Shown here: in pieces, positions 6,756 through 14,683 of the stretch | Layout of the letters: each line of letters opens with the position of its first letter | Position numbering within the stretch: position 1 is the stretch's first letter | Source of the DNA: RGIG6904 sp024680835 | Lineage (GTDB): Bacteria > Bacillota > Clostridia > Lachnospirales > Lachnospiraceae | Length of the DNA stretch: 23,206 nucleotides | Reading direction: 5' to 3' | Assembly (NCBI GenBank): GCA_024680835.1 | Contig: JAILBP010000023.1 | Coordinates: forward strand, 1-23,206 | Notes under the pieces: generated by a model | Databases searched by the model: none | Seen by the model: only the letters and a program-made list of their open reading frames with translations | What the model was told of the DNA's origin: nothing | Program-made: the position numbers and the translations under genes

Positions 6756-8072
6756 TTATTTCTTTCTCTTGGCTGCCAGAACAGAACGTTTCATGATGCG
6801 GATCGACTGGGCCAAGGGTCTCTTGGCAGGACATATAAAACTGCAGCTGCCGCATTCTATACATTCCAGACCGTACCATTTTTCAAAACCTGCGGCATCA
6901 CCATGATCAGCCATCTTGGCAAGACGTGAGGGCACCAGCCTCTCCGGACATACCTCAACACATTTACCGCAGTTGATGCAGGCTGTGGTCTTATTCTTTG
7001 AAACCTCATCTTCAGTGAATGCCAGAATGGATGAGTTTGTCTTGGTGATGGGAACATCGGTATCAAACATGGCAAATCCCATCATGGGACCTCCGGAGAT
7101 GTATTTTGCCGTTTTCTCCGGATCGTTGCCCGCCTCTTCCAAAAGCTCCTTCATGGAGGTTCCTGTGTACACAAGGTAGTTTTGGGGATCTTCTATGGCA
7201 TCTCCGGACACTGTGAACAGTCTGTTCATGATAGGTCTGCCGTATTTTACAGCGTTGAACACCGCTACCAGGGTTGCCACATTATCCACTATGCAACCTG
7301 CATCTGCCGGCAGCATCTTCGAGTTGACTTCCCTGCCGGTAACTGCCTTTATCAGCTGTCTCTCACCGCCCTGCGGATACTTGGTCTTTAAGACACAGAT
7401 CTCCATGCGGCGCTCCCCTTTTATGAGTTCGCTGACAGCCTCGATAGCGGCGGGTTTATTATCTTCTATGGCGAATACGCCCTTTGCTTTCCTGAATACA
7501 GTGAGGATCAGTTTCATGCCTTCCACAAGGCTTCCCGGATCGTCTATCATCTGCCTGTAATCGCTGGTCAGATACGGCTCACACTCCGAACAGTTCGCTA
7601 TGATATGGTCGATCTTGGCAGGCTCTTTGGGTGACAGCTTCACATGTGTGGGGAAACCGGCTCCGCCCATGCCCACGATACCGGCATCTTTGATCTTGCC
7701 AATGATCTCCTCCTCGCTCAATGTATAGGGATCCGCCGCCACATCGAAGATAACTTCCTCGTAAAGTCCGTCATTTTGTATGATGATGGAACTTACCATG
7801 TCTCCGTTAGCAACCCTGTGAGGCGCAATACTCTGCACAGTACCGCTGACAGAAGAAAATATGGCAGCTGATACAAAGCCTCCTGCCTCCGCGATTTTCT
7901 GACCTCGCAGCACACGGTCACCCTTATTAACACAGGGAACCGCAGGAGCACCGATATGCTGGGACAAGGGATATACCATAAGTCCCTTAGGCTCATAAGG
8001 CACAACCGGCTTGTCTTCCGTCAGTTCCTTTCCTTCATATGGATGCACACCGCCCCTAAATGTCTTTGCCAT
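6756..8072 (-). CDS. rnfC: Rnf complex NADH-side subunit RnfC
   Basis: 438 aa, the usual length for clostridial RnfC. It is the peripheral subunit that binds NADH and FMN and reduces or oxidises the NAD pool. Seen: an N-terminal barrel-sandwich segment (residues 1-110); the nucleotide/flavin loop GMGGAGFPTHVKL (134-146) with NCSECEPYLTSDYR (160-173) and KYPQGGERQLI; an SLBB-like region; and two [4Fe-4S] motifs, Cys365/368/371/375 and Cys404/407/410/414. The ATG at 8072 has GGAGG 9 nt upstream. It is the first gene of rnfCDGEAB, but a terminator hairpin from cheR ends directly at its ribosome binding site. Confidence 0.97.
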   Translation of the reverse strand: MAKTFRGGVHPYEGKELTEDKPVVPYEPKGLMVYPLSQHIGAPAVPCVNKGDRVLRGQKIAEAGGFVSAAIFSSVSGTVQSIAPHRVANGDMVSSIIIQNDGLYEEVIFDVAADPYTLSEEEIIGKIKDAGIVGMGGAGFPTHVKLSPKEPAKIDHIIANCSECEPYLTSDYRQMIDDPGSLVEGMKLILTVFRKAKGVFAIEDNKPAAIEAVSELIKGERRMEICVLKTKYPQGGERQLIKAVTGREVNSKMLPADAGCIVDNVATLVAVFNAVKYGRPIMNRLFTVSGDAIEDPQNYLVYTGTSMKELLEEAGNDPEKTAKYISGGPMMGFAMFDTDVPITKTNSSILAFTEDEVSKNKTTACINCGKCVEVCPERLVPSRLAKMADHGDAAGFEKWYGLECIECGSCSFICPAKRPLAQSIRIMKRSVLAAKRKK

Positions 8073-8086
8073 GCAAAAAATCCTCC

Positions 8087-8118
8087 AAAAAAACAGGCAG
8101 GAACAAGAGCTCCTGCCC
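8087..8118 (-). terminator. Terminator after cheR, abutting the rnfC ribosome binding site
   Basis: On the minus strand GGCAGGA / TCCTGCC arms (8117-8111 and 8102-8096) with an 8-nt loop are followed by TG and seven T. The T-run is immediately followed by GGAGG of rnfC. It may be a plain terminator, or an attenuator if cheR-rnf read-through occurs. Confidence 0.85.
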
Positions 8119-8143
8119 GATCCAATCTATAATAGATCATACA

Positions 8144-8917
8144 TTACGGCTTGGTAAAGAAAAATGACTTTGCTCTCTGAAATCCAAGTTCTTTGTAATT
8201 GATGATCTGCTCAGTAGATCCGATAAATAGAGATCCACCGCTCTCAAGGGAATCGTGGAATTTTCTGTAAATACCGTCCTTTGCCTCGTCCGTAAAATAG
8301 ATGACCACATTGCGGCATACGATAAGATGACAATGTGACGGATAAGTATCCCTCAAAAGATTATGTTCTCTGAACTCAACACACTTTTTGATATCTTCCG
8401 AAATCTGATACGAAGGTCCCACCTTCTGAAAATATTTTCTCTTGAACTCGTCGGGAACGGCAGCAATGCTCTTCTCATTATAAAGACCGACTTTGGCCTT
8501 CTCCAGCACCTGCTTATCGATATCAGTGGCTATGATCTTGATACCGCTCAAGGGAATATGCCTTGAAAGTGCCATCACCAGCGAGTAAGGCTCATCTCCC
8601 GTGGAGCATGCAGCCGACCAGATGGTAAGTCTCCTGCCGAACTTGGATATGAGTTGCGGAAAAACCTCATTTTCCAAAACAACCCATTGCTCGGGATTAC
8701 GATAAAACTCCGAAACATTGATAGTCAGGAAGTTTACGAACTCGTCAAACTTCACCTTGTCTGATGAGATCAGCTTCACATACTCATCGTATGACTTACA
8801 GGCGTTTTTAGAGATCAGGGTATCGATCCTGCGTCTCATCTGCTTTTCCTTGTAGGCATTAAGGTCGATCTTGGTAAGCTGGTAAACATCTTTTTTGAAT
8901 TTTTCGTAATTGTCCAT
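8144..8917 (-). CDS. cheR: CheR-type protein-glutamate O-methyltransferase
   Basis: 257 aa, full length for CheR. The enzyme uses S-adenosylmethionine to methylate glutamates on chemoreceptors. Seen: the small N-terminal CheR domain (residues 1-60), the NVSEFYRN motif (67-74), the SAM loop SAACSTGDEP (101-110; most CheR have GCSTGEEP), TDID (131-134), and CRNVVIYF (201-208) in the catalytic domain. The ATG at 8917 follows CCGGAGGCAGC. No receptor, CheB or other chemotaxis gene is near; it sits alone between two terminators, rpsA on one side and rnf on the other. Methylation of chemoreceptors encoded elsewhere is inferred. Confidence 0.93.
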   Translation of the reverse strand: MDNYEKFKKDVYQLTKIDLNAYKEKQMRRRIDTLISKNACKSYDEYVKLISSDKVKFDEFVNFLTINVSEFYRNPEQWVVLENEVFPQLISKFGRRLTIWSAACSTGDEPYSLVMALSRHIPLSGIKIIATDIDKQVLEKAKVGLYNEKSIAAVPDEFKRKYFQKVGPSYQISEDIKKCVEFREHNLLRDTYPSHCHLIVCRNVVIYFTDEAKDGIYRKFHDSLESGGSLFIGSTEQIINYKELGFQRAKSFFFTKP

Positions 8918-8939
8918 GCTGCCTCCGGAGTAGATATTT

Positions 8940-8975
8940 AAAAAGACCGGCTATCGAATATTCAGACAACCGGTC
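8940..8975 (-). terminator. Terminator after rpsA
   Basis: On the minus strand GACCGG...CCGGTC arms (8975-8970 and 8950-8945) with partly paired inner bases are followed by TTTTT (8944-8940). It lies 11 bp past the rpsA stop and about 22 bp before the cheR ATG, so it closes the flavoprotein-cmk-ispH-rpsA unit. Confidence 0.8.
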
Positions 8976-8986
8976 ATATAGTACTT

Positions 8987-10102
8987 TTATTCTGCAGTCT
9001 CTTCCGTGCTCTCTGTAGCTTCAGCCTCTGCTGTCTCCTCAGATACAGGCGGCTCAGTCAGCGCCTTGATAGAGATTGATATCTTCTTATCATCCTCAGA
9101 GAAATCCAGAACCTTTGCCTCGATCTCCTGTCCAACCTTCAAAACATCGGACGGCTTATCAACATGCTCATGTGCGATCTGTGAAACATGGAGAAGTGCA
9201 TCAATGCCCGGTGCCACCTCAACGAATGCACCGAAATCTGTCATACGTGCAACTGTGCCCTTCAGTACAGTGCCCACTGCAAATCTCTCTGATGCATCTT
9301 TCCAAGGATTCTCATCCGGGAACTTGCGTGAAAGTGCGATCTTAGCTCCCTTGATCTCCTTGATGAATGCGCGAACCTGATCGCCAACCTTCAGAACCTT
9401 CTTGGGATTCTCAACCCTGCCCCAAGACATCTCTGAGATATGGAGAAGTCCGTCTGCTCCGCCGAGATCGATGAAAGCACCGAAATCGGTAATGTTCTTT
9501 ACAACACCCTCTACAACATCTCCTACTGAGATTGAAGAGAAGAGCTCTTCCTGAAGCTTAGCCTTCTCAGCAACCAGAAGTTGCTTGCGATCGCCTATGA
9601 TGCGACGACGCTTCGGATTGAACTCTGTGATGACAAAATCGATGTCCGTGCCCTCGTATTTTTTGAGATCACGCTCGAAGCTGTCTGAAACCAGTGAAGC
9701 CGGTATGAATACCCTCGCACCGTCAACCTCCACAGAAAGACCACCTGCCAGTGCAGTGATAACCTTTGCTGTGAGCACCTCTTTGTTCTCGAAAGCTTCC
9801 TCGAGCTTCTTGGAACCTTTCTCAGCTGCAAGAGCTCTGTAAGACAGGATAACCTGACCTTCGCCGTCGTTAACGCGCTTTACCTTGGCCTCCATCTTGT
9901 CTCCCGGCTTTACAACCGTGGTGAGGTCAAGCGTTGAATCATTTGAATATTCATTGCGGCTGATAATGCCGTCTGCCTTGTAGCCGATATTAAGCACTAT
10001 CTCATCCGGCTTGACAGAAATGACCTCTCCTTCTACAATTTCGTTGTTCCTGATAGTCTTGTTGTAACTATCAAGCATTTGTTCAAAGTTCATCTCTGAC
10101 AT
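8987..10102 (-). CDS. rpsA: S1 RNA-binding domain protein, ribosomal protein S1 type
   Basis: 371 aa with four S1 domains at about residues 20-88, 105-172, 190-260 and 275-347, and an acidic Glu/Thr/Ala-rich tail. The last two carry the classic pattern (G.V..ITDFGAFIDLGGADGLLHISEMSW and a near copy). Firmicute S1-type proteins are shorter than the six-domain Escherichia coli S1, and their role in translation initiation is less certain. The ATG at 10102 has AGGAGG 9-10 nt upstream and overlaps the ispH end by 20 nt. The ispH-rpsA pairing is common in Clostridia, where the two are sometimes fused. Confidence 0.93.
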   Translation of the reverse strand: MSEMNFEQMLDSYNKTIRNNEIVEGEVISVKPDEIVLNIGYKADGIISRNEYSNDSTLDLTTVVKPGDKMEAKVKRVNDGEGQVILSYRALAAEKGSKKLEEAFENKEVLTAKVITALAGGLSVEVDGARVFIPASLVSDSFERDLKKYEGTDIDFVITEFNPKRRRIIGDRKQLLVAEKAKLQEELFSSISVGDVVEGVVKNITDFGAFIDLGGADGLLHISEMSWGRVENPKKVLKVGDQVRAFIKEIKGAKIALSRKFPDENPWKDASERFAVGTVLKGTVARMTDFGAFVEVAPGIDALLHVSQIAHEHVDKPSDVLKVGQEIEAKVLDFSEDDKKISISIKALTEPPVSEETAEAEATESTEETAE

Positions 10103-10940
10103 ACCTTGAAACCTCCTGAATAATATTATTTGGGGTGGACGCCCCTGCCGTGATACCTACCTTTCCATGCAGAGCACCGGAATCCGGAATAAGGTCATCC
10201 AGCGTCTGTATAAAAAAAGTATTCTCACAATTTTCTGCACATATTCCAAACAGCTTTTTGGAGTTCGAGCTGTTCCTGTCGCCTATCACTATCATGCTGT
10301 CACAGACTCGGGAAAGCCTTTCCGCCTCGTTCTGCCGCTCTTCCGTGGCATTACATATGGTGTTTTGAATATACACCGTCTTATAATAACCTTTTTTTTC
10401 TATAATTTCAACAAAATATTTAAATTTTTTAAAATTAAATGTTGTCTGGGATACGACCAGAAGATTTTCACCGCCTCCCCGCAGCACCTCATCCAACCTT
10501 TTTTCGTCGGAAACCACTGCAATATTGCCGGTTTGGCAATGACCGCAAATGCCGGCGACCTCCGGATGTGCTTCATCTCCCGTCACCAGAATAAAATATC
10601 CTTTTCGTGAGTATTCATCCACTATGCGGTGAATCTTCTTTACAAAAGGACAGGTCGCATCCTTTATCTTAAAGCCCATATCGGAAAGCCTGTTCTCTAC
10701 CGCCTCCGAAACACCGTGAGACCTTATTATCATCAGCCCATCGCCTTCAAGCCCCGGAAGCTCGTCTTCACCTACAGCGTGAACTCCCCTGCCTTCAAGC
10801 TCATTCACAACCTCATCATTGTGTATTATGGGTCCCAGGGTGTAAACCTTACCGTCGCCTCCGGCACTCTCATAGCACATATCCACGGCACGCTTCACGC
10901 CAAAGCAGAAGCCCGCGCTCTTTGCAACTTCAACTTCCAT
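10083..10940 (-). CDS. ispH: 4-hydroxy-3-methylbut-2-enyl diphosphate reductase
   Basis: 285 aa, full length. Last step of the MEP isoprenoid pathway: reduces HMBPP to IPP and DMAPP with a [4Fe-4S] cluster. The three cluster cysteines are visible (Cys12 in GFCFGVKRAV, Cys97 in DATCPFVKK, Cys196 in NTICNATEERQ), as are the substrate residues His40, His75, His125 and Glu127 (GDEAHPEV), Thr167 (SQTTFN) and the GASTPNNII motif. The ATG at 10940 has GGAG close upstream. A 95-bp gap with a palindromic repeat separates it from cmk, while its 3' end overlaps rpsA by 20 nt. Confidence 0.97.
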   Translation of the reverse strand: MEVEVAKSAGFCFGVKRAVDMCYESAGGDGKVYTLGPIIHNDEVVNELEGRGVHAVGEDELPGLEGDGLMIIRSHGVSEAVENRLSDMGFKIKDATCPFVKKIHRIVDEYSRKGYFILVTGDEAHPEVAGICGHCQTGNIAVVSDEKRLDEVLRGGGENLLVVSQTTFNFKKFKYFVEIIEKKGYYKTVYIQNTICNATEERQNEAERLSRVCDSMIVIGDRNSSNSKKLFGICAENCENTFFIQTLDDLIPDSGALHGKVGITAGASTPNNIIQEVSRYVRDEL

Positions 10941-10962
10941 TTACTCCGCTCTCTCTGTATTC

Positions 10963-11007
10963 GGCATGAGGTGGCATCTGCGAAGCAGATGACGGAGCCC
11001 TGATGCC
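10963..11007. repeat. Palindromic intergenic repeat between cmk and ispH
   Basis: Outer ends GGCAT/ATGCC enclose a perfect inner stem CATCTGC-gaa-GCAGATG, flanked by GAGGTGG and ACGGAGCCC. The layout matches a type of short dispersed palindrome that I recall as frequent in Lachnospiraceae intergenic regions. No T-tract follows on either strand, so it is not a standard terminator. Confidence 0.65.
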
Positions 11008-11035
11008 TATGTTTTCATAAACCACTTTACACTAT

Positions 11036-11701
11036 CTACAGGCGATCCTCGATGATGTCTGATATGGCGTCTACGACCTCGTCTATGGTCATGGCTGAGG
11101 AATCCACCTCCACAGCGTCATCGGCCTTTCTTAAGGGCGAGATCTCTCTGGTCATATCCCTCTCGTCTCTAATGCGGATATCTTCCTCTATGGTAGAAAG
11201 ATCGGGTGTCTCTCCCTTGGCTTTCAGCTCGTCATAACGCCTTTTTGCCCTGGTCTCCACGGAAGCGGTAAGATAGATCTTGACTCTGGCATCCGGCAGC
11301 ACCACCGTACCAATGTCCCTGCCGTCCATGACTACATCTGTTGTCTTCGCCAGTTCCTTTTGAAGATTCACCAGCTTCTCCCTGACTGCTCCGAAAACGG
11401 ATATTTTAGAGGCTGTATTGCCCACCTCCTCTGTCCTGATGAGGTCGGTCACATCCTCTCCGTTTAGGATGAGATGCTGTTTGCCTCCGATATACTGTAT
11501 ATCCACCTTAATGTCATCGCAAAGCCCTGAAACGGCTGCCTCATCGGACACATCCGTGCCCTGACGCAGGTAGAACAGAGCCATTGTCCTGTACATTGCG
11601 CCTGTGTCAACATAGATAAAAGAATACTTTGAAGCTATCATCTTCGCTATCGTGCTCTTGCCTGCTCCCGCAGGGCCGTCTATCGCTATGTTTATTGCCA
11701 T
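11036..11701 (-). CDS. cmk: (d)CMP kinase
   Basis: 221 aa, standard length. Phosphorylates CMP and dCMP with ATP in pyrimidine nucleotide metabolism. Seen: the P-loop GPAGAGKST (residues 8-16), DTGAMYR (32-38), the CMP-binding core with DGRDIGTVVLPDA, and the conserved RRYDELKAKG and RDERDMTREISPL motifs. The ATG at 11701 follows AGGAGGCGTAAG. The gene order flavoprotein-cmk-ispH-rpsA is typical of clostridia, though here a 149-bp gap with an inverted repeat lies between cmk and the flavoprotein. Confidence 0.97.
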   Translation of the reverse strand: MAINIAIDGPAGAGKSTIAKMIASKYSFIYVDTGAMYRTMALFYLRQGTDVSDEAAVSGLCDDIKVDIQYIGGKQHLILNGEDVTDLIRTEEVGNTASKISVFGAVREKLVNLQKELAKTTDVVMDGRDIGTVVLPDARVKIYLTASVETRAKRRYDELKAKGETPDLSTIEEDIRIRDERDMTREISPLRKADDAVEVDSSAMTIDEVVDAISDIIEDRL

Positions 11702-11750
11702 CTTACGCCTCCTGATATGTTTTTATATCATCCCCCGGCTCAAATCTATA

Positions 11751-11810
11751 CCGGCTTCCCCCGAGCCGTTGACATTCAAAAAGCGCCGTCAAAGGCTCGG
11801 GGGAACCCGG
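11751..11810. repeat. Large inverted repeat between the flavoprotein gene and cmk
   Basis: Arms of 23 bp at 11751-11773 and 11788-11810 match at 21 of 23 positions, with a 14-nt loop containing AAAAAG. A nested CCGGC/GCCGG stem follows (11806-11826). The core is CCCCCGAGCC. No T-run follows on the minus strand. It could be a dispersed palindrome or an RNA-processing/stabilising hairpin. Confidence 0.8.
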
Positions 11811-11850
11811 CATAGCTTTGCGCCGGTAGTTTGTTGAAACACCCGCATAT

Positions 11851-13164
11851 CTAAATCACGCTCTCCGCAGCCGATATCCCCGCAAGATGCCCGGTTGACC
11901 AGGCTATCTGGAGGTTGTATCCACCGGTCAGTGCATCCACATCTATGACTTCACCGGCAAAGAACAGTCCCTTCACTATCTTAGACTCCATTGTGGACGG
12001 GTTTATGTCTCTGACGTCAACACCTCCGGAAGTAATGATAGCTTCATTTATGTTTCTCGCTGAGGTAATAGTCAGATGAAAGCTTTTAAGTGCCTGAACT
12101 ATGGCTTTTCGCTCTGCCACGGTAACGTCCCTGCACACTCTGCCCACGGGGATCTTTGCCTGCATCAGCACCGGCTCAGTCAGTTTTTTCGGCACCAGTG
12201 AACCAAACATATTATCAATATTTTTGTTTATGTTATCCGAAAACTCTCGTAATAATCTCTGCTCAAGTTCGTCAGCAGGTATTGCCGGTTTCAAATCTAT
12301 GAAAAGATCGAGTTCTCCTTTTTCGAGTTCCTTTACCACATATGAAGAACCTGATAAGATCACCGGTCCGCTGACCCCAAAATGCGTAAACAGCATTTCT
12401 CCGAAATCTTCATACAATTTCTTCTTTTCACGCATTATACGGATCGATATGTTTTTCAAAGAAAGGCCGCTTATTTCTGCGCAAAAACTCTCTGCGGCAT
12501 TTAAGGGAATCAGAGCAGGTCTTAGATCCGTTACTCTGTGAGACATTTCTCTTGCAAATCTGTAACCGTCTCCTGTAGAACCGGTGCTCTGATATGACAG
12601 ACCGCCCGTAGCTATTATCACAGCATCAGCATGCAATTCCTCTGTCTTACCTTTGCCTTCAACACTTCTTACTTTTACGCCGATAATCCTGCTCTTAATT
12701 TCCTTCTCATCAGAAGCAGATTCCTCTCTCAAAATTTCGACAACTTCTGTGTTGCAGCGGATATCAACACCTCTCTTTTTGCAGACATTCACCAGTGTTC
12801 TGGTGACGTCCGAAGCATGATCGCTTGCCGGAAACACACGGTTTCCACGCTCCGTCTTTATCACAAGACCGTTGCCCTCAAAAAAATCCATCGCATCCTG
12901 CGATGTAAATCCGTATATCGCACTGTACAAAAACTTCGCATGAGATACAACGTTTCCAAAGAAATCTTCCGTATCACATGCGTTGGTAAAATTGCACCTT
13001 CCCTTGCCCGTGATATATATCTTTTTTCCGGCTTTTTCATTTTTTTCCAACACAGTGATGTGAGCAGCCCCCGCAGCACGTCCCGCATTCAGTGTCTCCC
13101 CCGCAGCAGCCGCAGCCATGAGCCCCGCTGCCCCTGCTCCAATTATTATTATTTCTTTTCCCAC
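11851..13164 (-). CDS. BaiN/RdsA-like (HI0933 family) NAD(P)/FAD-dependent oxidoreductase
   Basis: 437 aa, usual family length. Seen: N-terminal FAD-binding IIIGAGAAGLMAAAA (residues 5-19), the family motif KKIYITGKGRCNFTN, ATGGLSYQSTGSTGDGY in the middle, and the C-terminal GLFFAGEVIDVDALTGGYNLQIAWSTG. The physiological substrate is unsettled for most members; BaiN has been linked to bile-acid dehydroxylation, but a wide housekeeping distribution argues against assuming that here. The start is a GTG at 13164, since an in-frame TAA lies shortly upstream and no ATG fits; its SD (AGG) is weak. It starts 34 bp after the secreted hydrolase gene and leads the cmk-ispH-rpsA cluster. Confidence 0.93.
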   Translation of the reverse strand: MGKEIIIIGAGAAGLMAAAAAGETLNAGRAAGAAHITVLEKNEKAGKKIYITGKGRCNFTNACDTEDFFGNVVSHAKFLYSAIYGFTSQDAMDFFEGNGLVIKTERGNRVFPASDHASDVTRTLVNVCKKRGVDIRCNTEVVEILREESASDEKEIKSRIIGVKVRSVEGKGKTEELHADAVIIATGGLSYQSTGSTGDGYRFAREMSHRVTDLRPALIPLNAAESFCAEISGLSLKNISIRIMREKKKLYEDFGEMLFTHFGVSGPVILSGSSYVVKELEKGELDLFIDLKPAIPADELEQRLLREFSDNINKNIDNMFGSLVPKKLTEPVLMQAKIPVGRVCRDVTVAERKAIVQALKSFHLTITSARNINEAIITSGGVDVRDINPSTMESKIVKGLFFAGEVIDVDALTGGYNLQIAWSTGHLAGISAAESVI

Positions 13165-13198
13165 ATTAAAACCTATGTCGTATGATCCTTGTTATAAA

Positions 13199-14638
13199 TC
13201 AAAAACTATAACATGTTCCAAATTCACTTGTATATGTAAAAAATAGATTCTTATCATAATAATTCGAATAATACCCCGAAAGCAAAGAGCTGTCAGTAAT
13301 ATTCGCATTTACAGCAATTAAAACCAAATTCATTATATTGTTACCACTATACTTTAATGTAGCAGCAGTATGACCAGAAAAGCTATTATACATGACCATA
13401 CCAACATGATAACATTGTTTATCTATACCGCTCGGTTTAGTAACATAATTTCCCAATGATGACCTAAACGGAGCGAACGAATACGAGCATGCATCTTTAA
13501 CAGCTCTTTTCCATCTGTTACTTGTTTTTGTGGGATTTCTTGAAGCCGCTGTCTCTGATGAACCTGCTGTAATTGCAGCATATGTACTATTTTTAAGCAT
13601 TATGTTTCTAATAGAATTGGTATTTCCTGTTCCATAAAATCCCGACCAATTAGCTGTTTTACGGTTACATAATTCCCAAGTTATAGCATTTACATCTGTC
13701 AATCTGTTATTCATGGTTTCTCCATACAAAAGACGCGCCATTATTTCCAGATCACTCAACGACGAATACCAGTTCGACGAATAGTTTATTGGCGCACCAA
13801 AGTTTGGATCATTCATACATGAATTATACATTCCGTTTATTATATCTTCAGGGGTTGTTCTTAAATTTTCATTTTCTTCTGAATAAAAAAGCCCGTCTAT
13901 TTCCGATTCAATCTGTATATCTTTATCTACATTTGAGTTATATGAAACAAAATCCCTATCTTCATCTTCTATAAGTTTGTAATCCAAAGACATCCATATT
14001 GCTCTGTCTTTATCAGGATCATACAAACAACCCGATATTATACTATAGCCGGACAAAATATCATATACTTCATTTTCCTTACATAAAAGATTAATATTTC
14101 CGATGTACTCCATGTCCCCTGTTACATCTGTATACGCACCATCAACATTGATCTTATATACATACCGATTTTTGCTATCATCATCATATACATATTTACA
14201 AATCTGATTACCCTCTTCATCACTAAAGCCTGATATCCAGTTTTTTTCATCCCTGATAAAATAATATTCTTTTCCTTCATACACAAATGAAGTACACTGC
14301 ATGTAAGAATACTTATCCTTGGTATCAGCATAGTTATAATCAACTACTATATCATCATACATTATTTGTGTTACAGATGAATTGTCATTGTAAGAATACT
14401 TTACAGTTTTATTACCGTCAGTTTCTTCCACTATCCTGCATCCATTCCACTGATGCCTTTCATATGTGTAAAACACTCTGGCATCATATATTTTTGACCT
14501 TATATTCGGCACAGCCGTCTCATAATCTATCTGATCCTCCATCCACTCGTATTTTACAGCAGCTGAAGAATCTGTTGAATATAATAGAACAAACAAAAAC
14601 AGTAAACACAGTTTTATAACAAAATGTTTCATTTTCAT
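13199..14638 (-). CDS. Secreted protein with YD/RHS-like repeats and a SleB-type cell wall hydrolase domain
   Basis: 479 aa from ATG 14638, preferred over ATG 14653 because GAGGGA lies 7 nt before it and the signal peptide (MKMKHFVIKLCLLFLFVLL) then starts cleanly. Residues about 60-215 are rich in Tyr and Asp, with short YSYND, YEYGD-like units (VKYSYNDNSSVTQIMYDD, CKYVYDDDSKNRYVYKI) resembling RHS/YD repeats. The C-terminal half has LEIMARLLYGETMNNRLTDV, like the start of the SleB/Hydrolase_2 fold; the Glu of YGE is the expected catalytic acid. SleB-type enzymes cleave peptidoglycan, for example spore cortex. The gene is visibly more AT-rich than its neighbours, which hints at a different history. 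Combined with the upstream L,D-transpeptidase it suggests a small cell-wall locus. Confidence 0.8.
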   Translation of the reverse strand: MKMKHFVIKLCLLFLFVLLYSTDSSAAVKYEWMEDQIDYETAVPNIRSKIYDARVFYTYERHQWNGCRIVEETDGNKTVKYSYNDNSSVTQIMYDDIVVDYNYADTKDKYSYMQCTSFVYEGKEYYFIRDEKNWISGFSDEEGNQICKYVYDDDSKNRYVYKINVDGAYTDVTGDMEYIGNINLLCKENEVYDILSGYSIISGCLYDPDKDRAIWMSLDYKLIEDEDRDFVSYNSNVDKDIQIESEIDGLFYSEENENLRTTPEDIINGMYNSCMNDPNFGAPINYSSNWYSSLSDLEIMARLLYGETMNNRLTDVNAITWELCNRKTANWSGFYGTGNTNSIRNIMLKNSTYAAITAGSSETAASRNPTKTSNRWKRAVKDACSYSFAPFRSSLGNYVTKPSGIDKQCYHVGMVMYNSFSGHTAATLKYSGNNIMNLVLIAVNANITDSSLLSGYYSNYYDKNLFFTYTSEFGTCYSF

Positions 14639-14683
14639 TATTCTTTCCCTCATAATAATTCTACATATGCAAGGAACACATTA

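Noticed and set aside
6075..6929. 284-codon open frame on the plus strand
   Set aside because: It lies antisense to rnfD and the end of rnfC, both certain genes, and its translation shows no recognisable features.
10380..10440. AT-rich patch in ispH as a possible insertion
   Set aside because: It encodes ordinary Phe/Lys/Tyr-rich IspH sequence in frame, right after the conserved SQTTFN motif.
14639..14653. Earlier ATG for the SleB-like protein (five extra residues)
   Set aside because: No SD precedes it, while GAGGGA is well placed for the ATG at 14638.
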